Assembly (NCBI RefSeq): GCF_964340395.1
Contig: NC_135551.1
Span: 1,769,001 to 1,833,000 of the forward strand
Direction of reading: 5' to 3'
DNA from: Glandiceps talaboti
Taxonomy: Eukaryota; Hemichordata; Enteropneusta; Spengelidae
Length of the DNA stretch: 64,000 nt
The notes under the pieces were generated by a model. The model had not been told where the DNA came from. It saw only the letters and a program-made list of their open reading frames with translations, and did not search any database. Shown here one piece after another: positions 38,187-50,098 of this stretch. The number at the start of each line of letters is the position of its first letter. The stretch's first letter is position 1. A program made the position numbers and the translations under genes.

Positions 38187-39321
38187 TGGTATAGTGAAGT
38201 GTGGTGGTACAAGTGTGTAGTAAAGTGTGGTGGTACAAGTGTATAGTGAAGTGTGGTGGTACAAGTGTATAGTGAAGTGTGGTGGTACAAGTGTGTAGTA
38301 AAGTGTGGTGGTACAAGTGTATAGTGAAGTGTGGTGGTACAAGTGTATAGTGAAGTGTGGTGGTACAAGTGTATAGTGAAGTGTGGTGGTACAAGTGTAT
38401 AGTGAAGTGTGGTGGTACAAGTGTATAGTGAAGTGTGGTGGTACAAGTGTATAGTGAAGTGTGGTGGTACAAGTGTATAGTGAAGTGTGGTGGTACAAGT
38501 GTATAGTGAAGTGTGGTGGTACAAGTGTATAGTGAAGTGTGGTGGTACAAGTGTATAGTGAAGTGTGGTGGTACAAGTGTATAGTGAAGTGTGGTGCTAC
38601 AAATGTATAGTGAAGTGTGCATGGTGGTACAAGTGTATAGTGAAGTGTGGTGGTACAAGTGTATAGTGAAGTGTGGTGGTACAAGTGTATAGTGAAGTGT
38701 GGTGGTACAAGTGTATAGTGAAGTGTGGTGGTACAAGTGTATAGTGAAGTGTGGTGGTACAAGTGTATAGTGAAGTGTGGTGGTACAAGTGTATAGTGAA
38801 GTGTGGTGGTACAAGTGTATAGTGAAGTGTGGTGGTACAAGTGTATAGTGAAGTGTGGTGGTACAAGTGTATAGTGAAGTGTGGTGGTACAAGTGTATAG
38901 TGAAGTGTGGTGGTACAAGTGTATAGTGAAGTGTGGTGGTACAAGTGTATAGTGAAGTGTGGTGGTACAAGTGTATAGTGAAGTGTGGTGGTACAAGTGT
39001 ATAGTGAAGTGTGGTGGTACAAGTGTATAGTGAAGTGTGGTGGTACAAGTGTATAGTGAAGTGTGGTGGTACAAGTGTATAGTGAAGTGTGCATGGTGGT
39101 ACAAGTGTATAGTGAAGTGTGGTGGTACAAGTGTATAGTGAAGTGTGGTGGTACAAGTGTATAGTGAAGTGTGGTGGTACAAGTGTATAGTGAAGTGTGG
39201 TGGTACAAGTGTATAGTGAAGTGTGGTGGTACAAGTGTATAGTGAAGTGTGGTGGTACAAGTGTATAGTGAAGTGTGGTGGTACAAGTGTATAGTGAAGT
39301 GTGGTGGTACAAGTGTATAGT
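38187..39321. repeat. 26-bp minisatellite, about 43 copies
   Basis: The unit is GTGGTGGTACAAGTGTATAG plus TGAAGT. It is strikingly G/T/A-rich on the + strand with a single C per unit. Two units (near 38618 and 39091) carry a 4-base GCAT insertion and are about 473 bases apart. The open frames on the minus strand (up to 384 codons) come from the stop-free unit. Confidence 0.97.
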
Positions 39322-39790
39322 ATGTGAAAATTAGCGTAGTGATTTATGTTGTTGATTGTATAGCGTACTAATTTATTTTATGTTTGCACTGTTGCTGGAA
39401 CACACTATATTCCTAGATGTTTGGTGTATGCACGCAATAATAGTTTAGTTGCCATAGAAACACAAGTCATATCATCCACCAATCAACATACACTTCTTGG
39501 CACTTGGGATATATTGGTTAATTTACATTACTTGTATTATCATGTACATGACGTATGTAATGTTTGTATGTATGTGTACAGAAATGTACTGTCATCTCTT
39601 TCTACTCCTCACATTGACACTGTACATACATACCTCTCTGGGTAATGGTTCATTCCATATTAATTATGTGTAAGGTCATACCATTCTGAAATGGGTGATG
39701 GTAGATTTCTGTTCAGCTGTCATGTAGTTTTTAAGTAGAATTCACATTAACTGTTGATGTAACTGCTTTTTTCACACTGCTGTCGCTCAG
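39322..39790. other. Intron 11 remainder before exon 12
   Basis: Unique sequence; nothing seen. Confidence 0.5.
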
Positions 39791-39835
39791 AAATTGGAAC
39801 AAATGATAATGCAAAAACAACAAGCTGGTATCCAG
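39791..39835 (+). CDS. ADGB: Androglobin exon 12 (45 bp, Gln/Lys-rich)
   Basis: Encodes residues 487-501 (KLEQMIMQKQQAGIQ), phase 0 at both ends. The acceptor follows a pyrimidine-rich stretch ending GTCGCTCAG; the donor is GTATTT after CAG. Frame and phase agree with both neighbours. At 15 codons without a recognisable motif, the call depends on splice signals and phase. The symmetrical phase means that it may be alternatively spliced. Confidence 0.65.
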
Positions 39836-40850
39836 GTATTTTCTTCCATTCTTGTGTACTGATGTGTGATGACCACTTCAAAACATGCACAGAGGAAAAA
39901 AGTCATAGGTTTTAAAGGATGTCAAATATGATATTGGCCCATCCTATCTCACACTTGTTTCTAAAGCATTGGTTGTGAAATATACATGCAGTAGTAGTAC
40001 CTAGAAAATGCAAGATGTCTATTTCACCAAATGTTTAATCAATTCTAACACCATTGTCAAAATCTGCATTTCACCAAAACAAGAATAAAAATGCCAAAAA
40101 AAAGCAAGCAAAAAAACCCCATAGCAAACAATATCCTTTCTATAGTCAGGATATAAAATAATCGTTTATATCATAATACAATGATGCATGATGTTACTAA
40201 TTTATACAACTGTAATATGTCTTTCATTTCATTTTCTTCAAAACCACCACAAATCAGGACTTGCTGGCTTTGTAGTGTTAATAATGATGATGATGATGAT
40301 GGGCCACTAGCATATATTGACTATTCACTCAGCCTGTTAAATCACTATTTTCATGTTCAAATCTTGTGCATCTATTAATGGTTTATAATGCATTATTGAA
40401 TATCATAATAACATATAGCATGGTGTGTCATATAATATTAAAGTTTGTCAGTATAATTGTATCTTTTCATATTCCTGCTGTATCTCTCCATAAAATATGA
40501 CCTTTATACCTACCCCCAGCCTTGCAGACATAGATTTACAAAGTATGAAACCAGTCTTGTGTGCATTGCTGTGAGCAAAACATGACCCAGATTCAAGAAA
40601 TATAAAATTGATGGATCAATATATGTACGGAATAAAATGACTCTCTAACAGTGTAAATTTGAGAAGGTTCCATTTACATCCATTTTATTATTGCCGATGA
40701 GTGTACATTGTCATACATGCAACATAATACCAAAAACATTATAGCATACCAATGTGCAAATGAATATCCATGCAAGTGTTCTATGTACACATGAAATCAC
40801 TGTCAGTTTAACCTGGATATATTTTATGAACATTGCTATTTCAGATATAA
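39836..40850. other. Intron 12, first part
   Basis: Unique AT-rich sequence with a short (GAT)n run near 40284; no gene. Confidence 0.5.
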
Positions 40851-42007
40851 ACATTATTGCATAGATGTGTGGAGATGAGTAAATGAACATACACAGTTAA
40901 ACATTGCATAGATGTGTGGAGATGAGTAAATGAACATACACAGTTAAACATTGCATAGATGTATGCAGATGTGTAAATGAACATACACAGTTAAACATTG
41001 CATAGATGTATGTAGATGAGTAAATGAACATACACAGTTTAACATTGCGTAGATGTATGTAGATGAGTAAATGAACATACACAGTTAAACATTGCATAGA
41101 TGTATGCAGATGAGTAAATGAACATACACAGTTAAACATTGCATAGATGTATGTAGATGAGTAAATGAACATACACAGTTAAACATTGCATAGATGTATG
41201 CAGATGAGTAAATGAACATACACAGTTAAACATTGCATAGATGTATGCAGATGAGTAAATGAACATACACAGTTAAACATTGCATAGATGTGTGGAGATG
41301 AGTAAATGAACATACACAGTTAAACATTGCATAGATGTATGCAGATGTGTAAATGAACATACACAGTTAAACATTGCATAGATGTATGTAGATGAGTAAA
41401 TGAACATACACAGTTTAACATTGCGTAGATGTATGTAGATGAGTAAATGAACATACACAGTTAAACATTGCATAGATGTATGCAGATGAGTAAATGAACA
41501 TACACAGTTAAACATTGCATAGATGTATGTAGATGAGTAAATGAACATACACAGTTAAACATTGCATAGATGTATGTAGATGAGTAAATGAACATACACA
41601 GTTAAACATTGCATAGATGTATGCAGATGAGTAAATGAACATACACAGTTAAACATTGCATAGATGTATGCAGATGAGTAAATGAACATACACAGTTAAA
41701 CATTGCATAGATGTATGCAGATGAGTAAATGAACATACACAGTTAAACATTGCATAGATGTATGTAGATGAGTAAATGAACATACACAGTTAAACATTGC
41801 ATAGATGTATGTAGATGAGTAAATGAACATACACAGTTAAACATTGCATAGATGTATGCAGATGAGTAAATGAACATACACAGTTTAACATTGCATAGAT
41901 GTATGCAGATGAGTAAATGAACATACACAGTTAAACATTGCATAGATGTGTGCAGATGAGTAAATGAACATACACAGTTAAACATTGCATTGATGTGTGC
42001 AGTTAAA
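40851..42007. repeat. 47-bp minisatellite, about 24 copies
   Basis: The unit contains ACATTGCATAGATGTATGCA and GATGAGTAAATGAACATACA. A block of eight units (376 bases) starting about 40897 is repeated without visible change starting about 41273, including the rare GTGTGGAG, GATGTGTAAATG and TTGCGTAG variants. Confidence 0.96.
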
Positions 42008-42130
42008 CGTTTATTTAATATTTGCCCTTCTGAATAAACATACCATATTAGTATCAATTATTCCCTGTGTGTATGTGTGAGTGCCAGTGTGCTGTACTTG
42101 GGGTATTTGCACTCATACTTTACATTATAT

Positions 42131-42748
42131 AGCCACATCACTATGTTGATACCCTTAGTATGCCCTACTGGTAGTCATCAGGGGTTATGAACACCATCAC
42201 TATGTTGATACCCTTAGTATGCCCTACTGGTAGTCATCAGGGGTTATGAACACCATCACTATGTTAATACCCTTAGTATGTCATACTGGTAGTCATCAGG
42301 GGTTATGAACACCATCACTATGTTAATACCCTTAGTATGCCCTACTGGTAGTCATCAGGGGTTATGAACACCATCACTATGTTAATACCCTTAGTATGCC
42401 CTACTGGTAGTCATCAGGGGTTATGAACACCATCACTATGTTAATACCCTTAGTATGTCATACTGGTAGTCATCAGGGGTTATGAACACCATCACTATGT
42501 TAATACCCTTAGTATGCCCTATGGTAGTCATCAGGGGTTATGAACACCATCACTATGTTAATACCCTTAGTATGTCATACTGGTAGTCATCAGGGGTTAT
42601 GAACACCATCACTATGTTAATACCCTTAGTATGCCCTACTGGTAGTCATCAGGGGTTATGAACACCATCACTATGTTAATACCCTTAGTATGCCCTACTG
42701 GTAGTCATCAGGGGTTATGAACACCATCACTATGTTAATACCCTTAGT
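42131..42748. repeat. 59-bp minisatellite, about 10.5 copies
   Basis: The unit contains CATCACTATGTTAATACCCT, TAGTATGCCCTACTGGTAGT and CATCAGGGGTTATGAACAC. TGCCC/TGTCA variants alternate in a partly regular order. One unit has lost two bases (CCCTATGG). Confidence 0.96.
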
Positions 42749-43037
42749 AAACTGACTCACCATAAATATAAAATTTGTATTTAAATTACCATTTGTACAT
42801 TGATTTCAAATTCAAACTGACCTTCGCTATAAGTGTAAGTATAAGTATAAGTATAAAAATTAAAATTGATATATGTGAATAAAATGGATGTAAAGAAATC
42901 TTACTATATGACAACCAGCCATCAAGCTAAAAAAGAAAGTTGATAGTGTAAACTATCCTATTATACAAGTATTGTTTTGCTCACAGTTATCTTGTTTGAT
43001 ATTGATAATAATTTAATAATTGTAACTATTCTCTCAG

Positions 43038-43163
43038 AATGTACAGCCAACTAATGCCAAGACTAAGTCAGCAGCACCAGGAGGGCCAGCACCAGTTGGT
43101 TCAATGACAGCACAGACACCAGCTAGACAACCATTCAGTCCATCCCCACAACATCACCACCAT
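43038..43163 (+). CDS. ADGB: Androglobin exon 13: Pro/Ala/Gln/His-rich linker
   Basis: Encodes residues 502-543, phase 0 at both ends. The acceptor is ATTCTCTCAG and the donor is GTGAGT. The peptide is compositionally biased: SAAPGGPAPVGSMTAQTPAR, then QPFSPSPQHHHH ending in four His. It looks like a flexible linker. The GC content is visibly higher than in the flanking introns, which supports coding use. Confidence 0.78.
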
Positions 43164-45924
43164 GTGAGTTATTTCATTTCTACTTTGCAGACAGGTGTAG
43201 AAATTGAAAACCTTGACAAGGATTCCTTTTATTTTGTGATTAATTTTGTGGTCATTTTCCTCTTTCATAACCCATTCACTGCCAATCTCAACAGAATACA
43301 TTTATTTTCACATTGATATACTCCCTATACAATTTCTGATAAAATGTGTCAAAATATGTCATGTAGTCAGTTATGAAATCTTAGCCAGGAGAAGACTTTA
43401 TTTACTTTTAGTCACCGTATTTCAAATTACTGTTTTTAATATTTGTGTTCTCTTTTGTTATAATCTGCATCAGATAAACAACAACAAAAAACCTAACTGA
43501 TAATCACAATAATAGCCAGCCTTCTGCTTGATCAGATTTTGATCAGATTGACCATCTATTTGTGTTAGTTTTACCCAAATTTATGTTGTTAGTCTGAAAC
43601 TCATTAAAAGACAACAGATTGTAAACTGAAAGAGTGGCAGTTGAACTTGAAGTGTTACAACTAACAAGATAACATTTACTTTTTAGTCAACATAATTATG
43701 TGATAATTATGTGGTGGTCACACTGTATATGTACAAGTCACTGTCATAGTTGATGTTATTTCACTACTGTGTGTTTATTATGTCTGAATTAATTGTCACA
43801 CTATATTATGTTCTTACTCCTTTATCAATGTATGATTGTCAGTATTAAAACAGTTCATCTAATTCCATCAGATACACATCAGGTATATTTGTACTATGAG
43901 TTTGGAAGTGAAATATGCATAAATTATACAAATTAATAATCTTGATTCTACTCAAGTCATTATTTTCATTCCTGCCTTGATGTGCAAATTTCATCTTCAG
44001 GGTAGATTATCTGTGACATGATTTTCTAGGTTGGCTGATGTTAGTCATACAATTTTTAGATGAGCTGGTTATATAAAAGTAAGGTTCCTTTATACTGTAG
44101 CAACTAGTATAGATTGGAATTTGTCTGCCCTGTCAATAATTGCTGATAAATTCAAAACATCACTATGAAACTTTGAATGTTAGAGAAGGAAAGAGAATAT
44201 GGTGCATGTATCCCTGCAGTATTGCTAGATCTGTATCATAATGTACCTGTGTATTTTGACTCTAAAATTTCATCTTACAGGTGAAATGACATTTAATACA
44301 CACCCTTAGACAACTTCTAATGCAAAAGAAACAATTACATAGGCGCCATGCACAGTGGGGATGTAGAAGTAGTTAAATTGAAATGTTGATTATCATTTAG
44401 AAAATAAACAATTCAAGTCCATGTGTAATGTATTCATTAGAAGTCTGTTTGTACTGCACTATGAAAGAATAGCAATGCTTATCACTGTTCAATGTGATTG
44501 GGTAAAGGATCCTGCTGTGTTTATTGTGTCTCTGTTATTGTTAGTCTAGAGCTAGTTGAAATATGTCTATCTTTGTGTCAAAAATGTAATGCCCCAAGTG
44601 AAACACCAAGCCTACACCATTTTAGCTATATTTAGCTGAAGCAATTTTTGTGCCAAAATAAATCGACATTGGTAAATGATAAATTCTGAGTAACTACACA
44701 TAATGGCAGATATTATTAGTGTGAATCAATAATTAATTTATAAAAGTAATGTGGTAATAAGTTTCTTTTAATTAAGTAAAAGTTGTTTATCAGTTCAAGT
44801 AAAACAGAACAGAAATGTGAAAAATTGGATTCCAGTAAAATTGTTGGTTGTCAACTCCCAAATAAAAACAGTGGCAGTACATTGCAGTCCTAGAATTTCA
44901 AGTATTTAGGAATCTAAAAGGAATTGTATTCAATAGAAATACTGAGAATTAGATCAAATGTTGTACAGTCTTCTATCCATAGTTGACCATTTTATTGGAA
45001 CAAAATGTCATCTGGTTTCAATTGTTATGCCTTTAATCTTAGTCAGCTTGTTCTTTCATACTTTGATAGAAATCTAACTTGTATATGTGTAATATAATGT
45101 TAGCTGTAAATCTGTCATTTAAGTCTAAGTAATGGTTAATCATAAACTTTTAAAATTTGAAATTGAATTGAGTCTAAAAGTTAACTTACAAAGTGAAAGC
45201 ATGAATAGTATGTAATAATCATGTGTTATGTTCAATTTTATTACTAAAGCTATAATACTATCACATAAGCACGTGTATATCTTCTACTGTGTGATGTCAA
45301 ACAGGGCAGATCAAAAACGCATATCACCCCCTGTTCTACCGAACTTTGTTTCTCAAGTGTTTGAGTGTTCCAGCTACGCTACGATCAAGTTGTTGTATAA
45401 ATCATTATGTACTTTCAAACCGTAAATGCACACATTACTTTACATACATCATGGGGTGGCATATGAGTCCGATACATAGAGGTTCTTTTTATAAGTTTTA
45501 ATTGAACAGATTTCATTCTACCTAAAATCATGTAGATTATTGATAACAATTTGTATGTAGGCTCACAGCTGGTACGATTTTCTGTCGAGCTCAAAGCTCC
45601 GAACGTAATCCTGAGCTAAAATAATTAAAATGTCAGAACAAAATTTGCATTAAGACAAAGTTTAGTTATGTTTTAAAGCTGAATTTGATATAACATATAC
45701 ATCGCTAGGTTATAACCGATATTTTTGGTCGAGAAACCACGGCACAGTGTAACCTGCATGTAAGATTGACCTTGCAACAGGTCACGCGATTACATAATTT
45801 GCATAGCCATCGTTCGCCATTTTTGATATGCAATGAAGAATAAAGTGCGATGAAGCGATGCAGTATTCGTAAAATTCAATTCATAAAGGAGGAAAAATGT
45901 GGAAAAACTTAATTATGTGTTAAA
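43164..45924. other. Intron 13, long repeat-poor part
   Basis: AT-rich unique sequence to about 45290. From about 45300 to 45900 the GC content rises and CpG-bearing, transposon-like sequence appears (ATCACCCCCTGTTCTACCG; GGTCACGCGATTACATAAT), leading into the inverted repeat at 45925. I cannot name it. Confidence 0.45.
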
Positions 45925-46087
45925 TATATAATCTCATGAAATCAATGTTAGTTTTACGTCATACTGTGCCTCGTATGATTCCGCGGACTACAAATTCTTG
46001 TCTATCGGCTCAAATTTGTATTAGTCCGTGGAATCATACTCAGAGCAGTATGATGTAAAACTAACATTGATTTCATGGGATTATATA
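45925..46087. mobile_element. Foldback-like inverted repeat, arms about 75 bp
   Basis: The left arm TATATAATCTCATGAAATCA to GATTCCGCGGACTACAAATT is mirrored by the right arm, which reverse-complemented reads TATATAATCCCATGAAATCA to GATTCCACGGACTAATACAA. The loop is about 15 bases (CTTGTCTATCGGCTC). There is no coding capacity. It is probably a small foldback MITE or the end structure of a larger element extending upstream. Confidence 0.85.
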
Positions 46088-46595
46088 TAAATATGACATG
46101 GTACATGGATTGCTTTGCTTAGGAAATGGTCAATATATTTGGACCATGACTAACAAATAGACAAAATGAAATACATGTACTTAATAATGTATGATTGCAT
46201 TGCTTATTGATTTGTAATTCCCTATACAGCCTCTGTTAAAGTCATAATTTATGTCCAGTTTGGCATCACTGTTGCACACCACTTCTGAAGTTGCACACTC
46301 CTGTATTCATTGGTTTGCATCCCCTATACTGGTTTTGCATCCCATTATTGGAGTAGCACCTTGGTATTAGTGTATTGATGTTGCAGAGCAGTATTTGTGT
46401 TGCACTCCCTGTACTGATATTGCTCCCCAATAAATACATTTAGAAAATGGATGTTGCATGCAGGTTAGGTATGTTAATGCATGTCATTTATGTATAATGT
46501 GTTTTTCTCTTCCCCTCCCAATCCCTTCTATGTATTACTATCTTCTATGTGCCTCTCTATTTCTCTATCTCTCTTGTTCATTGTCTGCATTGCAG
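46088..46595. other. Intron 13 remainder before exon 14
   Basis: Unique sequence. A degenerate run of TTGCACTCC/TTGCATCCC motifs (46270-46430) hints at an old tandem repeat. Confidence 0.45.
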
Positions 46596-46622
46596 GAAGG
46601 AAAAGAAAGAGACAAAGAGAAG
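46596..46622 (+). CDS. ADGB: Candidate androglobin microexon 14 (27 bp)
   Basis: Would encode residues 544-552 (EGKERDKEK), phase 0 at both ends. The upstream tract is very pyrimidine-rich (CTCTATCTCTCTTGTTC) and ends CATTGCAG, a strong acceptor. The donor GTGACA is weak. The charged peptide fits the style of the other linker exons. Being phase 0/0, its presence or absence does not alter the frame, so the frame gives no independent proof. Confidence 0.5.
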
Positions 46623-47542
46623 GTGACAAGACAAACCACAGTCAGTGTGCGTGTGCCATAACCTACTAATTGGCAACAATGTGGTACAATGTTTGCACAA
46701 GAGCACGATTTGTAACACACTGTAAAAGCCAAAATGTGTGTCACATAGTGATCACTTACAGCATGACAATAAACTAAACTCAGTAACAATAGTATGCACT
46801 CACCATAACACTGGACCTATCCAAATGACCCTAGATAATACAGTAGAAAGTTAGCTAAACCCTCCCAGTCAACTTGTTTTGTATTGACACAGTGTTAGTG
46901 TTTCTTGTACCTTGGAGTTGCCTAACTCAACTAGTTTGTTTGTTAGCAACAACTCCTTGCAGATAATCATTTCAATGTTCAAACAAGCTGTTATATTCCA
47001 TTGTTGTCACCATATTCAACACCAGACATAAAACATTGAATGGAATATCAGTGAAAATGTTGTATCATACATACAAACAAAACAGTTGATGCAGGCATAT
47101 AAAGTGTCTCAATTGAAACTTCTTTCCCTTGTCCTGTTCTTTGAAGAAAAAGTTCAGTCTTGGCTATGACATGACACAGGTTTTTTGAAAGACTGATGTG
47201 ATGCTACATTACTGTTAATGGGACTGGGTTGTTTTATTGGTCTTACTGACTTCTGTTTTAACCAGTACATACAAGTTTTCAACCAACTTCTCTATACACG
47301 TATGATGCAGTCTGTCAAGTGTTCATACACATGCTATCAAGTTTACCTATTCTATCACACCATCACATGATTTGTAAATTGCCTCACTCACACGAGGATC
47401 TATGCTCACACATGTAGATATTAGATGGTGATAAATGCATTATGATGTTCCAGAATGCAACAGTCTTAGAATGAAATGAAATCGCTTGTAAGAACAGCTG
47501 CATGGTGGGAAATATACACTTAGAACTGACGGGCAAAGACTG
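46623..47542. other. Intron 14, first part
   Basis: Unique sequence; no feature recognised. Confidence 0.5.
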
Positions 47543-48240
47543 TATAATAATGATGTGTGCATTCTTCATACACACTGTATGACAGTACATATAATGATGT
47601 GTGCATTCTTCATACACACTGTATGACAGTACATATAATGATGTGTGCATTCTTCATACACACTGTATGACAGTACATATAATGATGTGTGCATTCTTCA
47701 TACACACTGTATGACAGTACATATAATGATGTGTGCATTCTTCATACACACTGTATGACAGTACATATAATGATGTGTGCATTCTTCATACACACTGTGT
47801 GGCAGTACATACAAATGTATAATGATGTGTGCATTCTTCATACGCACTGCGTGGCTGTACATATAATGATGTGTGCACTTCATACACACTGTGTGGCAGT
47901 ACATATAATGATGCGTGCATTCTACACACTGTATGGCAGTACATATGATGTGTGCATTCTTCATACACACTGTGTGGCAGTACATATAATGATTTGTGCA
48001 TTCTTCATACACACTGCGTGGCAGTACATATAATGATGTGTGCACTTCATACACACTGTGTGGCAGTACATATAATGATGTGTGCACTTCATACACACTG
48101 TGTGGCAGTACATATAATGATGTGTGCACTTCATACACACTGTGTGGCAGTACATATAATGATGTGTGCATTCTTCATACACACTGTATGGCAGTACATA
48201 TAATGATGTGTGCTCTTCATACACACTGTGTGGCAGTATA
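47543..48240. repeat. 44-bp minisatellite with 39-41 bp short forms, about 16 copies
   Basis: The unit contains ATAATGATGTGTGCATTCTT and CATACACACTGTATGACAGT. Later units lose the CATT of GCATTCTTC (giving GCACTTC) and change TATGACAG to TGTGGCAG. Small open frames on both strands are artefacts of the unit. Confidence 0.95.
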
Positions 48241-48452
48241 AAGATGCCAGTGTAGAATCTTTGCCAATTGATGCATAGCCAAAACTGGATATTTCAAGAC
48301 AATAATAGTAGAGTTATAAAGATTGAATAAAGCAAGTGATTGTCATGTTGCATTGATTCACCTGATATCAGTGAAAATGGCAGCTATGTAATACCAGTGT
48401 ATTGCTGTCTTCTTTCACTTCTAACCAGTAAATCTTATTCTGATGTTTACAG

Positions 48453-48486
48453 GCACCATCTGATGAAAGACAACCACAGTACATGT
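48453..48486 (+). CDS. ADGB: Androglobin exon 15 (34 bp)
   Basis: Encodes residues 553-563 (APSDERQPQYM) plus one base. The acceptor is GATGTTTACAG. Two donors overlap at the 3' end. GTGTAT at 48485 would leave phase 2 and break the frame with exon 16. GTATCC at 48487 leaves phase 1 and gives the junction QYMFVDNLEP, which looks right for androglobin. The second is therefore chosen. Confidence 0.65.
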
Positions 48487-49007
48487 GTATCCTTTTATTT
48501 TAACTACATGTATGCCTAGGTCTAAATAATACTTGTTCCTTGCAATTGTTCAAAGGAGTTCCTTACCATGTGACACACAGTCAGCTCACATATATTATGG
48601 GATATAATATTCATGAGTTTTATTTGGAAAGTCATAAACAATTAGGAGTCATTAAGTTCTGCTATTACATGTACAGGTATGCTTACTCCCAAGAGAAATT
48701 AGTTTCAACTTGACGTTTCTTGGCAGTTGTGTGTAATGTTTGTGGTGTAAAATCCTGAAATAACTCTCCATAATCCAAACATTATCAAAATGATTTATTT
48801 TGCTTCCTGGTTTTTCAAATTCAAAATAGTGTGTTTGATAAAATTGTACAAAGTCAAAGCATGAAAGCCAGTAAGAACCCCTTTATCAAATCTTGCTCAA
48901 TATAACTTACATTCCAATATTGATTGGGGTAAACAATACATGTACATAGATTGGACATCCTATGTTCTATAATGTTGACATTAATGTTTCCATAACTACT
49001 GTGTCAG
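48487..49007. other. Intron 15
   Basis: Unique sequence between exons 15 and 16; nothing seen. Confidence 0.5.
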
Positions 49008-49178
49008 TTGTTGATAACTTGGAGCCTACAGAGATCATTGTTAGTTTCTCAGCATTGTCTAGATGGCTAGATCCACCACCTGAACACCCCAAAACATCAC
49101 ATAGTACAATACGAGACAAGAAAGACAGAGAATCTGATAGAGATTCAGTTGCTGCCAGTGGTGGTAGTTTATTGGATG
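49008..49178 (+). CDS. ADGB: Androglobin exon 16: conserved middle domain
   Basis: Encodes residues 564-620, phase 1 in and out. The acceptor is ACTGTGTCAG and the donor is GTAGGT after GAT G. The first part, VDNLEPTEIIVSFSALSRW, is a highly recognisable androglobin motif with alternating hydrophobic residues. The second part is polar (STIRDKKDRESDRDSVAASG). The 3' part of this exon is duplicated immediately downstream at 49194-49276. Confidence 0.92.
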
Positions 49179-49193
49179 GTAGGTATCCATGGT

Positions 49194-49276
49194 AACATCA
49201 CATAGTACAAAACAAAACAAGAAGGACAAAATCTGATAGAGATTCAGTTGCTGCCAGTGGTGGTAGTTTAATAGGT
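49194..49276 (+). pseudogene. Tandem partial duplicate of exon 16 (non-coding)
   Basis: From 49194 the intron repeats exon bases starting at 49093 with a shift of 101 bases. The match runs through the exon end and into a donor-like GTAAAC. The copy has lost two bases relative to the exon in the Lys/Asp-rich part, which throws its frame into TGA. Read-through from the true exon reaches TAA before the copy. It has no upstream polypyrimidine tract of its own. I read it as a dead duplicate of the exon's 3' half with its 5' splice site. Confidence 0.85.
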
Positions 49277-49404
49277 AAACACCATGATGGTGTATGCACA
49301 ATGCTGACACTGAGGGCACTATAACATTGCTAAGTAAGCCATCACACATCTCACTGCATAGTATTTGTATAATTATTCCTGAAAGATTCCTTCAATTGTT
49401 TCAT

Positions 49405-49502
49405 TGTATTAGACTGAGTTATGTGTACCATCTATGTATTAGACTGAGTTATGTGTACCATCTATGTATTAGACTGAGTTATGTGTACCATCTATGTATT
49501 AG
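49405..49502. repeat. 30-bp tandem repeat, about 3.3 copies
   Basis: The unit is GTATTAGACTGAGTTATGTG followed by TACCATCTAT, repeated without change. Confidence 0.95.
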
Positions 49503-49693
49503 TAAAAGTCATTAACACAAATATTCTGTTTTCACTATTTACAGTAACTGTTGTTTTTTAAGGAGATGTTTATAGTCAATCTTTTGGGTGTATTAAAAAG
49601 TTAATGGAACATAGGGAGTCATATAGTGCATGGTATTCTCAGGCATAATATTTTGATTTTAACTTGTGTGGAATATTTGATGTCACTGTTTAG

Positions 49694-49844
49694 TTGGTGG
49701 TAGTACAAAGGAAAGTCATGCTCCAGTATCACCAGGATTGCTAGTAGCTGAGCCATACTCATGGAAGAGTTTAGTGGTAGGCCAACCCATACTAAGGATT
49801 AGAAGTACGTCAACTAGGGCAGCAGCTCTAAGCCTACCACCGGG
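49694..49844 (+). CDS. ADGB: Androglobin exon 17: conserved middle domain
   Basis: Encodes residues 621-670, phase 1 in, phase 2 out. The acceptor is TCACTGTTTAG and the donor is GTAAGA. The peptide includes SPGLLVAEPYSWKSLVVGQP and ILRIRSTSTRAAALSLPPG, beta-strand-rich and continuing without a break into the RHVLRF strand of exon 18. The family pattern of this stretch, just before the globin domain, supports the call. Confidence 0.9.
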
Positions 49845-50098
49845 GTAAGATATTCAATTGTGTTCTTCATATCAGTGTTTGAATCATTAGTTTTAAGGTA
49901 TCACACTAGATTTTGAGGATAACACACAGTTTATGAAAAATATGTTGTTTTTTCACAACAATGCTAAGATAGTTACCACTTCACTCCACATTCAAACAAA
50001 ACGAAACAAAACAAAACCTGTCAGCCAAACAAAAGACCAATATATCACCTTGTGACCTTGTATTGTATTGTATTACATGTTAATAATTTCACATTTTT

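Noticed and set aside
38158-39312. 384-codon open frame on the minus strand
   Set aside because: Derives wholly from the stop-free 26-bp unit; the same peptide appears in three frames.
47698-48241. Open frames of 70-157 codons on both strands
   Set aside because: Products of the 44-bp tandem repeat; no recognisable protein.
48453-48484. Exon 15 ending at the GTGTAT donor
   Set aside because: It would leave phase 2, which does not join the frame of exon 16; the GTATCC donor two bases later does.
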